Origin: Streptomyces sp. NRRL S-455
GTDB lineage: Bacteria > Actinomycetota > Actinomycetes > Streptomycetales > Streptomycetaceae
Direction of reading: 5' to 3'
Assembly (NCBI RefSeq): GCF_000717875.1
Contig: NZ_JOCT01000004.1
Coordinates: 186,001 to 250,000 of the forward strand
Length of the DNA stretch: 64,000 nucleotides
Part shown: in pieces, positions 9,272-17,209 of the stretch
Layout of the letters: every line of letters begins with the position of its first letter
How positions within the stretch are numbered: the stretch's first letter is position 1
The notes under the pieces: model-generated
Seen by the model: the letters and a program-made list of their open reading frames with translations, nothing else
Told to the model about the DNA's origin: nothing
Databases searched by the model: none
Translations under genes and position numbers: made by a program

Positions 9272-10268
9272 GCGAGCGGGCAGGGCACGCTGGACGGCGC
9301 CGCTGCGGCGTCGCCGCGGAGTGGACTGGGCGGAGCAGACGCCGACCTGGCGCGCGGCGCGGCCGGCGCTGATCGCCGGCGCGCTGAAACGGGCGTCCGC
9401 CCGGCCCTCCGGGAACTGGTACGTGGTGGGCGCCTCACGGGACGTGCGCCCCGGCAGCCCGTGCGGCAGGACTGTCGGTGGTGTCGAGGTGGTGCTGTGG
9501 CGGTCGGGGGCGGGCGATCTGCGTGGGGGTTCCGGCATCTGCCCGCACCTCGGTGCTCCGCTGCGGGACGGCCGGGTGCTGTGCGGCACGCTGGTGTGCC
9601 ACTGGCACGGACTGGCGCTGGACGGTTCCGCCTCCGCCGGCTGGCAGCCGTACCCCGTCCACGACGACGGGGTGCTGGTGTGGGTGCGGCTGGACGGGGT
9701 CGGCGGTGAGGAGCCGTCGGAGCGCCCGGTCGTTCCGGAGCGGCCCGCGCCGGGGGCCGGGGTGGACGCCGTGTTCACGACCGTCGGGCGGTGTGAACCG
9801 CAGGACGTGGTGGCCAACCGGCTCGACCCGTGGCACGGGTCCTGGTTCCATCCGTACTCCTTCGTCGACCTGACGGTCGCCCGCGAACCTCAGGGTGACG
9901 AGGACGACGCCTTCGTCGTCGACGTCTCCTTCCGGGTGACGGGCCGTCTGGTGGTCCCGGTACGGGCCGAGTTCACCGCGCCGGAGCCGCGCACCGTCGT
10001 CATGCGCATCACCGACGGTGAGGGGGCCACGTCCGTGGTGGAGACGCATGCCACGCCGCTGACGTCCGCGGCCTGCGAACGGCCGCGGACTGCCGTCATC
10101 GAGGCGGTCGTCGCCGCCTCGGACCGGCGCGGCTTCGCCCTGGCCCGGGCCGCCGCCCCCGTGCTGCGCCCCCTGATGCGGCGCACCGCCGGGCGCCTGT
10201 GGCGCGACGACCTCGCCTATGCCGAGCGGCGCTGGACGCTCCGCAGCACCGGACGCTTCCCCGGCTGA
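9264..10268 (+). CDS. crtV: Rieske [2Fe-2S] protein with DUF5914-like C-terminus, crtV position
   Basis: A 334-residue protein starting GTG at 9264. It contains a complete Rieske cluster site: CPHLG at residue 93 and CHWHG at residue 112, supplying two Cys and two His ligands. [16 protein letters not shown] at about 190-205 resembles the mononuclear-iron region of Rieske oxygenases (His-rich after a conserved Asn). The gene occupies the fourth position of the streptomycete crtEIBV operon, where the literature name crtV has been applied with a methylesterase label. This sequence instead says Rieske oxygenase-like. It may hydroxylate or otherwise oxidise the carotenoid; the substrate is inference. 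The start overlaps crtB by 8 bp. Confidence 0.8.
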   Translation: MGERAGRARWTAPLRRRRGVDWAEQTPTWRAARPALIAGALKRASARPSGNWYVVGASRDVRPGSPCGRTVGGVEVVLWRSGAGDLRGGSGICPHLGAPLRDGRVLCGTLVCHWHGLALDGSASAGWQPYPVHDDGVLVWVRLDGVGGEEPSERPVVPERPAPGAGVDAVFTTVGRCEPQDVVANRLDPWHGSWFHPYSFVDLTVAREPQGDEDDAFVVDVSFRVTGRLVVPVRAEFTAPEPRTVVMRITDGEGATSVVETHATPLTSAACERPRTAVIEAVVAASDRRGFALARAAAPVLRPLMRRTAGRLWRDDLAYAERRWTLRSTGRFPG

Positions 10269-10370
10269 GACGCCCCTGGCCCGACTCCTTCCCGCACGCC
10301 ACGACACCTGCGGCGGGGCGGGGGTACCGCTCCCCTCACGGGTCCGCGGCGGGGCGGACCACCGGCACTT

Positions 10371-10552
10371 CCGCCACCGGCCCCGGCCCCGGAACGCTGG
10401 GGACCGCTGGCACACTCGCCACCGGCCCCAGCCCCGGCCCCGGAACGGTAAGGGCCACCCACACACCCGCCCCCGGCCCCAGAACACTGGGGACCACCCG
10501 CACACCCGCCCCCGGCCCCAGAACACTGGGGACCACCGGCACACCCGCCACG
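10371..10552. repeat. 39-bp tandem repeats with internal hairpins between convergent crt operons
   Basis: Two full 39-bp copies lie head to tail at 10462-10500 and 10501-10539 and differ only in the last two bases. A partial third copy follows from 10540, and two diverged copies precede from about 10371. Each unit contains CCCCAG-AACA-CTGGGG, able to form a hairpin. The array sits exactly between the ends of crtV (+) and crtU (-), so it probably acts as a bidirectional terminator. The neighbouring reading frames over it are low-complexity and not convincing genes. Confidence 0.75.
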
Positions 10553-10573
10553 CCCCGCTGTGCTGACGCCGGG

Positions 10574-12133
10574 TCACCGGCGGGCCGGGCGCCCCGCGAG
10601 GGCGCCGAGGGCCCGCAGCGCCGGGGAGCGGCCGGCCCGCGGGACGGTCCACAGCACCTGGCCGCGGACGCCCCACCCGGCGAGCAGGGCGTTGGCCGCC
10701 AGGAAACCGGTCGTGGCGGCCCGTTCCATCAGGGCCACGGGCAGGTCGCAGCGGATCCCGTCGCCGGCCAGCGTCAGCCAGGGGTGGGGGGTCGTCACGG
10801 TGGGGCGCCGGTGGTGCGTGCCCGCCAGGAAGTGCGGGCAGTCCGAGCGCCACTCGTGCCGGGCGTCGACGACACGCGCCGTACGGGTCTCCGGGTACAC
10901 CCGCCGCAGCTGCTCGAGCAACTCGTTCCGCACGGTCCCGGGTTCCGTGCCGTCGGGGACGGCGTAGGCGTGCAGTTCCACCACCGAACCCGCGTTCCTC
11001 GCGGCCCAGCCGGCGGCCTCGCCCTCGTAGCGTTCCAGGACGCTGATGTTGTCCAGGCCGCCGTACCCGCTGGTGCCGAGGAAGCCGGGGCGGTCGGCGC
11101 GGACCGGCCGGTCGAGCCAGAGCCGGGAGACGAGGAACGGCGGGGCGGTGCGCAGGGCGGCGATGTCGTCGCGCCAGGTGCCGGTGCCCAGGCCGGGCGA
11201 GCCGGCGACGACCTGCCGCAGTCCCCCGGTGTCGAGGGCCAGCACCACGGCGTCGTGCCGGTCGGTGCCGCTGCCGGTGCGCACCTCGGCTCCCCCGGTG
11301 CCGGCCGGGTCCACGCCGAGCACGGCCGTGCCGGTGCGGACGTCCGTGCCGAGCCGCCCGAGATACGCCCCGAGCGGCTCCCACAGGGCCTGCGGGAAGG
11401 GCTCGTCGGGCACATCGAACAGCAGCCCTTCCGAGGAGCCGAGGAAGTAGATGTGGAACATCAGCATCAGTTCGGCGGCGGACAGTTCGCGGGGGTCGGC
11501 GAAGAAGCTGCGGGTGAACACCTCGAAGGCCAGGTGGTGCGCGGCCTCGGGGAAGCGCACGCCGTCCAGGAATGCGGCGGCGCTGGTGTGGTCGAAGCGT
11601 GCGTACACGTCGGGCACGCGCACATCCAGCAGCGGCAGCGCCGCCCGGGCGTCGAGGGCGGTGAGGTCGCGCCAGCCGAAGGTGGGGCTGAGCGCGGCGA
11701 AGCCGAGGGCGCTGAACGGCGGGGTGCGCGGGACGCGGGCGAAGCTGTCGGTGAGGCCGCCGCTGTGCCGCAGGGGGTAGTCGGGCAGCGGGGTGAGGCG
11801 CGCGAGAGCGGGGTCGGTCCGCCGCAGCAGGCCGCGCAGGTTGTAGTACTGGCGGAAGAAGGCGTGGAAGCCGCGGCTCATGGTCACCTCGGAGCCGTCC
11901 GCGAGCCGGGTGCGGTATCCGGCGAGGCGCCCGCCCAGGGACTCCTCCCGTTCGTACAGGGTCACCCGGGCGCCGCGTTCGGCCAGTCCGGTGGCCGCGG
12001 CGAGGCCGGCGATCCCGCCGCCCACCACGGCGACGGACGGCGCGGCCCCCCGTTCGAACCGGTCCCGGCCGGGGGCGGGCATCAGGACCTCGGCCTTGCG
12101 GTCCCGGCCGCGGCGGACGGTGCGGGCGCTCAT
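10574..12133 (-). CDS. crtU: beta-carotene desaturase/methyltransferase CrtU (isorenieratene synthase)
   Basis: A 519-residue FAD-dependent enzyme that desaturates the beta-ionone ring and shifts a methyl group, producing aromatic end groups (isorenieratene). The FAD motif VAVVGGGIAGLAAATGLAERG begins near residue 34, followed by YEREESLGGRLAG. SRGFHAFFRQYYNLR and the C-terminal LAGDGIRCDLPVALMERAATTG are characteristic of the CrtU/amine-oxidase-like group. ATG at 12133 overlaps the crtT stop in an ATGA. It is the last gene of the leftward crtY-crtT-crtU operon and ends at the hairpin repeat array. Confidence 0.92.
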   Translation of the reverse strand: MSARTVRRGRDRKAEVLMPAPGRDRFERGAAPSVAVVGGGIAGLAAATGLAERGARVTLYEREESLGGRLAGYRTRLADGSEVTMSRGFHAFFRQYYNLRGLLRRTDPALARLTPLPDYPLRHSGGLTDSFARVPRTPPFSALGFAALSPTFGWRDLTALDARAALPLLDVRVPDVYARFDHTSAAAFLDGVRFPEAAHHLAFEVFTRSFFADPRELSAAELMLMFHIYFLGSSEGLLFDVPDEPFPQALWEPLGAYLGRLGTDVRTGTAVLGVDPAGTGGAEVRTGSGTDRHDAVVLALDTGGLRQVVAGSPGLGTGTWRDDIAALRTAPPFLVSRLWLDRPVRADRPGFLGTSGYGGLDNISVLERYEGEAAGWAARNAGSVVELHAYAVPDGTEPGTVRNELLEQLRRVYPETRTARVVDARHEWRSDCPHFLAGTHHRRPTVTTPHPWLTLAGDGIRCDLPVALMERAATTGFLAANALLAGWGVRGQVLWTVPRAGRSPALRALGALAGRPARR

Positions 12134-12861
12134 CGGGTGCCCTCCGCCGCCGTCGTGGAGCCGTTACGGGCGACGAAGGTGTGGGTGATGCCGGTCTGCC
12201 ACCCGGCGAGGGGCAGGGCCCGCGCGTCCGTGAACCCGGCCCGGGTCAGCCGGCCGGTGAAGGCGGAGGCGGTGTCGAAGGCGAGGACGCTGTGCCACAG
12301 GTGGTGGTACAGGGCCCGGTCACCGGTGAGGGTGCCCACCGGGATGATCACGCCCTGGCAGACGGCGGTCCACAGCGCACGGTGCGCCGGTGAGCCGCCG
12401 AGGCTGTACTCGTGGACGGCGAGCCGCCCGCCCGGCCGCAGCAGTGTCCGCACCGTGCGCAGCACGCCGTCCGGGTCGGAGACGTTGCGGAACAGGTAGG
12501 CGGCGAAGACCGCGTCGAAGGGGCCTTCGCCGGCCGTCGTGAGTTCCTCGGCACTCAGGTGCAGGAACCGCACGCTGTCGGGCCACGGCTTGGCCACCGC
12601 CCTGTGCAGCATGCCCGAGGAGGCGTCCACGGCGGTGATCCGGGCCCGGGGCGCGGCGCGCAGCAGGGCCCGGGTGGAGGCGCCGGTGCCGCAGCCGAGG
12701 TCGAGCAGGTGCAGTCCGGCTCCGTCCCGGGGCAGCCGCAGCCGGCGGGCGGAGCGGAGCAGGTCGGTGCGGTAACCGGGGTTGAGGGCGGTGAGCCGGT
12801 CGTAGGTGCGGGACGCGTGGTCGAAGGCGTGTGCCAGGTCGTGGTCGCGCAGCAGGGTCAT
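12130..12861 (-). CDS. crtT: SAM-dependent methyltransferase CrtT
   Basis: A 243-residue class I methyltransferase of the UbiE/MenG-like type. The SAM-binding motif LLDLGCGTGASTRAL lies at residues about 52-66, with the acidic loop ITAVDASSGML after it. FRNVSDPDGVLRTVRTLLRPGGRL is the post-II/III region of UbiE-like enzymes. The substrate is unknown; by position it is expected to modify the carotenoid, a side product or a quinone. It is translationally coupled to crtY upstream and crtU downstream by 4-bp ATGA overlaps. Confidence 0.85.
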   Translation of the reverse strand: MTLLRDHDLAHAFDHASRTYDRLTALNPGYRTDLLRSARRLRLPRDGAGLHLLDLGCGTGASTRALLRAAPRARITAVDASSGMLHRAVAKPWPDSVRFLHLSAEELTTAGEGPFDAVFAAYLFRNVSDPDGVLRTVRTLLRPGGRLAVHEYSLGGSPAHRALWTAVCQGVIIPVGTLTGDRALYHHLWHSVLAFDTASAFTGRLTRAGFTDARALPLAGWQTGITHTFVARNGSTTAAEGTR

Positions 12862-14072
12862 CGGGGGCTCTCTCCGGTGCGTGGGGCGGGGTGGGTGCGG
12901 CGGGGCAGGAAGGGCACTTCGACCGCGGTGCGGAGCATCGGGATCACCGGGGTGCGCAGTCCGATGCCCCACTCCTCCCGGAGCGAGGTGGCGCCGTCCA
13001 GGAAACGCAGCAGGCGGTGGGGCGGCGTCCGGCGGAACAGGCCGGTGAAGAACGCGGGGCCGTCGATCCGTCCGGTGTCCAGGGCCCGCAGCAGCACCGC
13101 GTCCATGAAGAGCGCCCGCCGCCCGTGCGGTGGGCGTACGGTGCCGTGGCCGTCCCGCAGGGCGGCGGCGACGGCCCGGCTGTGCCGCTGCACCGCGGCG
13201 AAGGTGTAGCCGGTGGCGGGGCGGGTGGCACCGCCCGCCGTCCCGATCCGGAACACGGCGTTTCCGGTGCGCCGGGGGAAGCGGGCGTCGGTCATCGGGA
13301 TGACACCCTGCTCCGCCGACTCCACGCGGAACGCGCCCAGGCCCAGGACCTCGCGCGTGTAGTGACCGAGTGCCGCCTCGTACGCGGCGGTCGTCAGCGG
13401 GGCCCGGGAGAACTCGGTGTACTCGACGAGCGCCCGGTCGGGGGCCAGCGGAAGGACGTAGCCGAAGGCGAGCCCGTGCCGCGGCTGCGGCACCCGGAAG
13501 TCCATCAGGTCGGCGATCGCCGGGTCGAACCGGCCGGTGTCCGTGCGCACGAACCAGCCGCGGAAGTGCTGCAGCAGCCGCGTCCGGGCCGGCGGCAGGG
13601 CGGGCAGGGGCCGCGAGTCGAACACCCGCCGGGCGCGCAGGGTCAGCGTCCGGCCGCCGGGTGCCGTGCAGCGCACCTCCGCGCCTCCGGGCACGTCGCG
13701 CACGGTGTCCACGGTCGCGCGCAGCAGGCTGCCTCCGGGCGAGCGAGCGAGCCGCGCGTGCACCAGCCGTTCGAAGGCCGTGGAGCGCACCATGCGGTAG
13801 CGCGACGGCGCCGGGTCGACGGTGAGCGCGTCGCCGTGCGGGCCGTGCACCCGCAGCAGCGGCCAGGAGGCTTCCACGGCTTCCGCGAGGTCTCCGACGT
13901 CCTCGTCCCAGTAGCACCAGGTCCGCTCCGCCGGGCGCCCGGGCCCGTCCGGCTGCTCGACGACGGTCACGGTCGCGGCGCCGGTCTCGACCAGCCGGTA
14001 CGCGAGACTCAGTCCGGCGGCACCGCCCCCGACGACCACCACGTCGGACGCTCCGCCGGGCGCCGGACTCAC
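12858..14072 (-). CDS. crtY: lycopene beta-cyclase CrtY
   Basis: A 404-residue lycopene cyclase converting lycopene to beta-carotene. It has an N-terminal dinucleotide motif DVVVVGGGAAGLSLAYRL (residues about 10-27), RTWCYWDEDVGD, and the cyclase segment DLMDFRVPQ with YVLPLAPDRALVEYTEFS. RIGTAGGATRPATGYTFAAV matches the conserved C-terminal FAD region. I chose GTG at 14072, which is preceded by GGGAG; an open frame extends further upstream but lacks a better site. It heads the crtYTU operon; a promoter with the GCATCC-N17-GGAAG pattern lies about 119 bp upstream. Confidence 0.92.
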   Translation of the reverse strand: MSPAPGGASDVVVVGGGAAGLSLAYRLVETGAATVTVVEQPDGPGRPAERTWCYWDEDVGDLAEAVEASWPLLRVHGPHGDALTVDPAPSRYRMVRSTAFERLVHARLARSPGGSLLRATVDTVRDVPGGAEVRCTAPGGRTLTLRARRVFDSRPLPALPPARTRLLQHFRGWFVRTDTGRFDPAIADLMDFRVPQPRHGLAFGYVLPLAPDRALVEYTEFSRAPLTTAAYEAALGHYTREVLGLGAFRVESAEQGVIPMTDARFPRRTGNAVFRIGTAGGATRPATGYTFAAVQRHSRAVAAALRDGHGTVRPPHGRRALFMDAVLLRALDTGRIDGPAFFTGLFRRTPPHRLLRFLDGATSLREEWGIGLRTPVIPMLRTAVEVPFLPRRTHPAPRTGESPR

Positions 14073-14190
14073 CGGGCACCGCTCCCGCCGGGCCGACCAC
14101 CGGACATCCGGGCGTGCGCGCCGATCACCTTCACACCCCGCTCCCGCCACGGGCCGACCACTCCGACTGCTTCGAATCCGTTCATTGCCC

Positions 14191-14218
14191 CTTCCGGCCG
14201 TCGGCCGTGTTCGGATGC
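14191..14218 (-). promoter_or_regulatory. putative LitS promoter of crtYTU
   Basis: On the minus strand GCATCC (14218-14213), a 17-bp spacer, then GGAAG (14195-14191). It sits in the litR-crtY gap, with crtY starting at 14072. It has the same elements and spacing as the promoters before the SDR gene and crtE, and its opposite orientation makes chance less likely. Confidence 0.62.
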
Positions 14219-14245
14219 AGCAGTCCGGAACCTCCGCGATCGCGG

Positions 14246-15409
14246 CTACCGCGAGACGACCGACTCCAGGAGGGCCACGGCCTCCGCCAGCCCCGCCGGG
14301 CGCGGCAGTCCGGGCAGGGTCCGGCCGGCCCAGCCGGGCCCGATCGTCAGGACGACCGGTCCGCGGCGAGCACCGCGCACGCCCCACTCCATCGCGGCCA
14401 CGTGCTGGGCCAGCGGCCGGCTGGCGGTGGTACGGGACTGCGCCCACAGCGCCACCGCGGCCGGCCCGGTTCTGCGGACGGCCGTCACGAGCGACTCCAC
14501 GGGCAGCGCACCACCGAACATGCGCACCGGCAGACCGCGTTCGGCCAGCGCGGCGGCCAGTACTTCCAACGGCAGCGTGTGGTTCTCCCCCGGCACGCAG
14601 GCGAGCACCGTCACGGCGCCCGGGCGGTCGGCGACCGCGGCGGGAGCACCGCGCCGCAACGCGCCGGACACGTGCCAGGACAGGAAGTGCTCGACCTCGA
14701 CGTACTTCTCTCCCGAGCTCTCCCACTTGCGGCCGACCGCCTGGAGCGTCGGCATGATCACCTCGGTCCAGGCGGCGACCAGCCCGTGCTCCTCGATCGC
14801 GTCCCTGAGCAGTTCGTCCAGTGCGGCGGCGTCGAGGCGCAGGGCGGCCCGGGCGATGCCCTTGCACTCCTGGCGCACGTCGCCCAGGCGCAGTCCGCTG
14901 CCCGCCCGGCTGCGGGCACGGGCGGAGGGTCGCGCCGCCACCCCGGAGGCCCGCGGGCCCGAGGCTGCCTCCGTGGACGCCCCGACGGCCCCCCGCCCGG
15001 AGGCCCCCGCCGTGGACGCCCCGACTGCCCCCCGCTCCGAGGCCGTGTCCGGGGACGAACCGGTGGCCCGTCGCCCCGCGACCCCCTCCGACGACACCTC
15101 GCCGCCGATCGTGGGCACCGCTTCCGGGGGCACCGCTTCACCGAGCACCGCGCGCGCCGCCTCGGCGGGAGGTATCCCGGTCGCCGTCAGGGCGCACATC
15201 CGCTCCAGCCGTGCCACGTCCGCGGCGGTCCACCGCCGGTGCCGTCCGCCGGTGTGCGCGTCGGGCCCGAGGCCGTAGCGGCGGTCCCAGGTGCGGACCG
15301 TGGTGGGCGCCACGCCCAGCCGCCGGGCCACCTCGCCGGTGGTCAGCCCGCCGCCCCGCGGCGCCTGCCCGCCACCCCGGTCGTCGTCCTGCCGTTCGTG
15401 TGCATCCAT
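14246..15409 (-). CDS. litR: LitR, MerR-family regulator with degenerate B12-binding domain
   Basis: A 387-residue regulator of light-induced carotenogenesis. Residues about 22-65 are a MerR helix-turn-helix (LTTGEVARRLGVAPTTVRTW, then RYGL). Residues about 90-175 are a low-complexity linker with a repeated GRGAVGAST-type segment. The C-terminal part (about 180-385) has the helical bundle plus Rossmann-like fold of cobalamin-binding domains. Its motif reads GENHTLP: Glu and His of ExHxxG are present but Gly is Pro. The W-to-EH spacing is ten residues rather than the nine of CarH-type proteins. Cobalamin binding is therefore doubtful. The start is ATG at 15409, diverging from litS. The proposed operator lies 21-49 bp upstream. 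Confidence 0.9.
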   Translation of the reverse strand: MDAHERQDDDRGGGQAPRGGGLTTGEVARRLGVAPTTVRTWDRRYGLGPDAHTGGRHRRWTAADVARLERMCALTATGIPPAEAARAVLGEAVPPEAVPTIGGEVSSEGVAGRRATGSSPDTASERGAVGASTAGASGRGAVGASTEAASGPRASGVAARPSARARSRAGSGLRLGDVRQECKGIARAALRLDAAALDELLRDAIEEHGLVAAWTEVIMPTLQAVGRKWESSGEKYVEVEHFLSWHVSGALRRGAPAAVADRPGAVTVLACVPGENHTLPLEVLAAALAERGLPVRMFGGALPVESLVTAVRRTGPAAVALWAQSRTTASRPLAQHVAAMEWGVRGARRGPVVLTIGPGWAGRTLPGLPRPAGLAEAVALLESVVSR

Positions 15410-15421
15410 ACCTCCGACTGT

Positions 15422-15458
15422 ACGACGCACAAACGACGCATGTTGAGCTGCGTCGTTT
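15422..15458. promoter_or_regulatory. putative LitR operator in the litR-litS intergenic region
   Basis: A perfect inverted repeat AAACGACGCA (15431-15440), 8-bp spacer, TGCGTCGTTT (15449-15458). An additional direct copy of the half-site, ACGACGCA, lies at 15422-15429, 11 bp (one helical turn) from the first arm. This is the expected kind of site for a dimeric or tetrameric MerR-family protein controlling both divergent genes. Confidence 0.65.
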
Positions 15459-15567
15459 ATGCACCGAACACTGGAACTCGAGCGCACGGTCGCCGCTCCC
15501 CGGAGCGACAGGTGCGGCTGAGCACACGGCCTTCCGCCCCCGCGCGCCCGGCAGGAGGAACCAGGCC

Positions 15568-16182
15568 ATGATCACCGACACACGACGCACCGCCTCCGCC
15601 CCGCCCGTGGAGGAGACGCGGTACGAGGAGGAGCTGGCCCGTGGACTGGTCGCCGCGGACGAGCAGGCGTTCGCCGCGATCTACCGGCGCTGGGGCTCGC
15701 TCGTCCACACCATGGCCACCCGGCTGCTCGGCGACACCCACGAGGCCGAGGACGTGACCCAGCAGGTCTTCCTCGGCGCCTGGCACGGGAGGGCCGGCTT
15801 CCGCCCGGAGCGGGGACCGCTCGGCGCCTGGCTGGTCGGCATCACACGCCGGAAGATCGTCGACGCGCTGGCGGCCAGGACGCGGCGCCTGACGCTGGCC
15901 GACTCGGCCGCCCACGACGCGAGCCCCGCGCCGGACGGCGACGCGGCACCGGACCGGGTCCTGGACCGGGTGCTGCTCGTCGACGCCCTGGCAGGACTGC
16001 CGCGCCACCAGCGGGAGGTGCTCTGCATGGCCTTCTACGAGGACCTGACACAAGCGCAGATCTCGGAGCGGACCGGCATGCCCCTGGGGACGGTCAAGAG
16101 TCACGCCCGCCGCGGCCTGCACCGGCTGCGCCAGGCGATCGAACAGACCCCGGCCCGCGGCACGGACCAACAGTCGCGATAA
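15568..16182 (+). CDS. litS: ECF sigma factor LitS
   Basis: A 204-residue extracytoplasmic-function sigma factor required for light-induced carotenoid gene transcription in streptomycetes. Region 2 lies at about residues 30-95 (YRRWGSLVHTMATRLLGDT, then AEDVTQQVFLGAW). Region 4 lies at about 140-195 (LPRHQREVLCMAFYEDLTQA, then RTGMPLGTVKSHARRGL). ATG at 15568 follows AGGAGG. It is divergent from litR and precedes a secreted DUF4397 protein and an anti-sigma factor. I propose that it recognises the GCATCC-N17-GGAAG elements found before the SDR/phr, crtE and crtY units. Confidence 0.92.
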   Translation: MITDTRRTASAPPVEETRYEEELARGLVAADEQAFAAIYRRWGSLVHTMATRLLGDTHEAEDVTQQVFLGAWHGRAGFRPERGPLGAWLVGITRRKIVDALAARTRRLTLADSAAHDASPAPDGDAAPDRVLDRVLLVDALAGLPRHQREVLCMAFYEDLTQAQISERTGMPLGTVKSHARRGLHRLRQAIEQTPARGTDQQSR

Positions 16183-16207
16183 AACACGACAAAACGGCCA
16201 CGTTCGC

Positions 16208-16235
16208 GCATCCGAGGCGGCCCCCACACCTGAAA
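16208..16235 (+). promoter_or_regulatory. weaker LitS-type promoter upstream of the DUF4397 gene
   Basis: GCATCC at 16208-16213 and, after exactly 17 bp, TGAAA at 16231-16235. The -35-like element is identical to the three crt/phr promoters; the -10-like element matches three of five positions. The flank CGTTCG before it resembles the crtE flank. Confidence 0.42.
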
Positions 16236-16242
16236 CAGGACC

Positions 16243-16267
16243 GAGACTCCGCACCGTGCGGAGTCTC
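16243..16267. terminator. perfect 11-bp stem hairpin between litS and the DUF4397 gene
   Basis: GAGACTCCGCA, loop CCG, TGCGGAGTCTC, located 61 bp after the litS stop and 21 bp before the next start. It lacks a T-tract. It could terminate litS transcription, or form a leader hairpin in the DUF4397 mRNA if the promoter at 16208 is used. Confidence 0.55.
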
Positions 16268-16287
16268 CGTTCGAAGGATTGATTTTG

Positions 16288-16977
16288 ATGACCTCTCGTA
16301 TCCGCCTCGCCGTCGCCGCCTCTGCCGGTGCCTGCGCCCTGGCCCTCGGCACGACCGCACCCGCCCTGGCCGGCGATTCCGACAAGGCCATGGTGTCCGT
16401 CTTCCACGGCATCCCCGGGATGACGGTGGACGTGTACGCCAACGGCGACGAACTGCTCAGCGACTTCAAGCCCGGCACGGTGACGGACCCTCAGTCCCTC
16501 ACCGCCGGCACCTATGACATACAGATCTTCGAGGCGGGCCAGAGTCCTGACGGCACGCCGGCCCTGGAGAAGAAGGTGGAGGTGCCCGAAGGCGGGAACG
16601 CCACGGTCGCCGCCCATCTCTCCGCCGGGGGTGATCCGCGACTGACGGCCTTCACCAACGACGTCTCGCAAGTGGGCGCCGACAAGTCGCGCCTGACGGT
16701 GCGCCATGTCGCGGCCGCGCCGGCCGTCGACGTCCGGGCCGGCGGACAGCCGGTCTTCAACGACCTGACCAACCCGAAGGAGGCCACCGCCGAGGTCGAC
16801 GCGGGCACCGTCAACGCCGACGTGGTCCTCGCCGGTACGGACACCGTGGCCATCGGCCCGGCCGACCTGAACCTGAAGGAGGGCACCGGCAACGTCGTCT
16901 ACGCCTGGGGCAGCGCCGAGGACAAGAACCTCGCCCTGGCGACCCAGACGTTCAGCGACACGGGGTCGAAGCCGTGA
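16288..16977 (+). CDS. secreted DUF4397-domain protein
   Basis: A 229-residue protein with a clear Sec signal peptide (TSRIRLAVAASAGACALALG, cleavage around ALA-GD). The mature part holds a DUF4397 domain: SVFHGIPGMTVDVYANG, then LTAGTYDIQIFEAG, repeated later as VRHVAAAPAVDVRAGG. These beta-rich domains occur in cell-surface proteins of actinobacteria, often next to a class F sortase gene. No LPxTG motif or membrane tail is visible here. I chose ATG at 16288, which follows AAGGA; in-frame TTG codons further upstream are poorer. Placed between the sigma and anti-sigma genes, it could take part in an envelope signal, which is inference. Confidence 0.85.
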   Translation: MTSRIRLAVAASAGACALALGTTAPALAGDSDKAMVSVFHGIPGMTVDVYANGDELLSDFKPGTVTDPQSLTAGTYDIQIFEAGQSPDGTPALEKKVEVPEGGNATVAAHLSAGGDPRLTAFTNDVSQVGADKSRLTVRHVAAAPAVDVRAGGQPVFNDLTNPKEATAEVDAGTVNADVVLAGTDTVAIGPADLNLKEGTGNVVYAWGSAEDKNLALATQTFSDTGSKP

Positions 16978-16979
16978 TC

Positions 16980-17003
16980 CCGGGCGGCAGCGGCACCGCC
17001 CGG
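16980..17003. terminator. hairpin after the DUF4397 gene
   Basis: CCGGGCGG and CCGCCCGG arms (8 bp) around an 8-base loop, starting 3 bp after the stop codon. A GC-rich terminator-like structure typical of Streptomyces, without a T-tract. Confidence 0.45.
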
Positions 17004-17209
17004 CGTGGCTGACGACACCCGACGGCGGACCGGACCGACCGAGGCGGCTGCCGCCCTGGCAGCCGCCCTCGGCTTCCCGGACACGCCGTCGGACCGCGCC
17101 GCACCTCCGCGCGACCTCGTGGCGGCGCCCGCGGACCGGCAGGAGGGCGCGGCCTGGAAGGCAGGTCAGCGGAAGGAGGGGGTGGCCCCCGAGGTCGGCG
17201 CCCGGCAGG

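Noticed and set aside
10371..10552. CRISPR-like array
   Set aside because: The units are directly contiguous with no spacers and contain terminator-type hairpins. No cas genes are present.
14073..14245. A litQ-like gene between crtY and litR
   Set aside because: The gap is only 173 bp and holds the crtY promoter; there is no room for a further gene.
15402..15429. Another LitS promoter starting with GCATCC at 15402
   Set aside because: The position 17 bp later does not resemble GGAAG and the site overlaps the litR start codon.
16983..17209. N-terminal part of the class F sortase in another frame
   Set aside because: I searched all frames before the fragment for the catalytic His region and found nothing similar.
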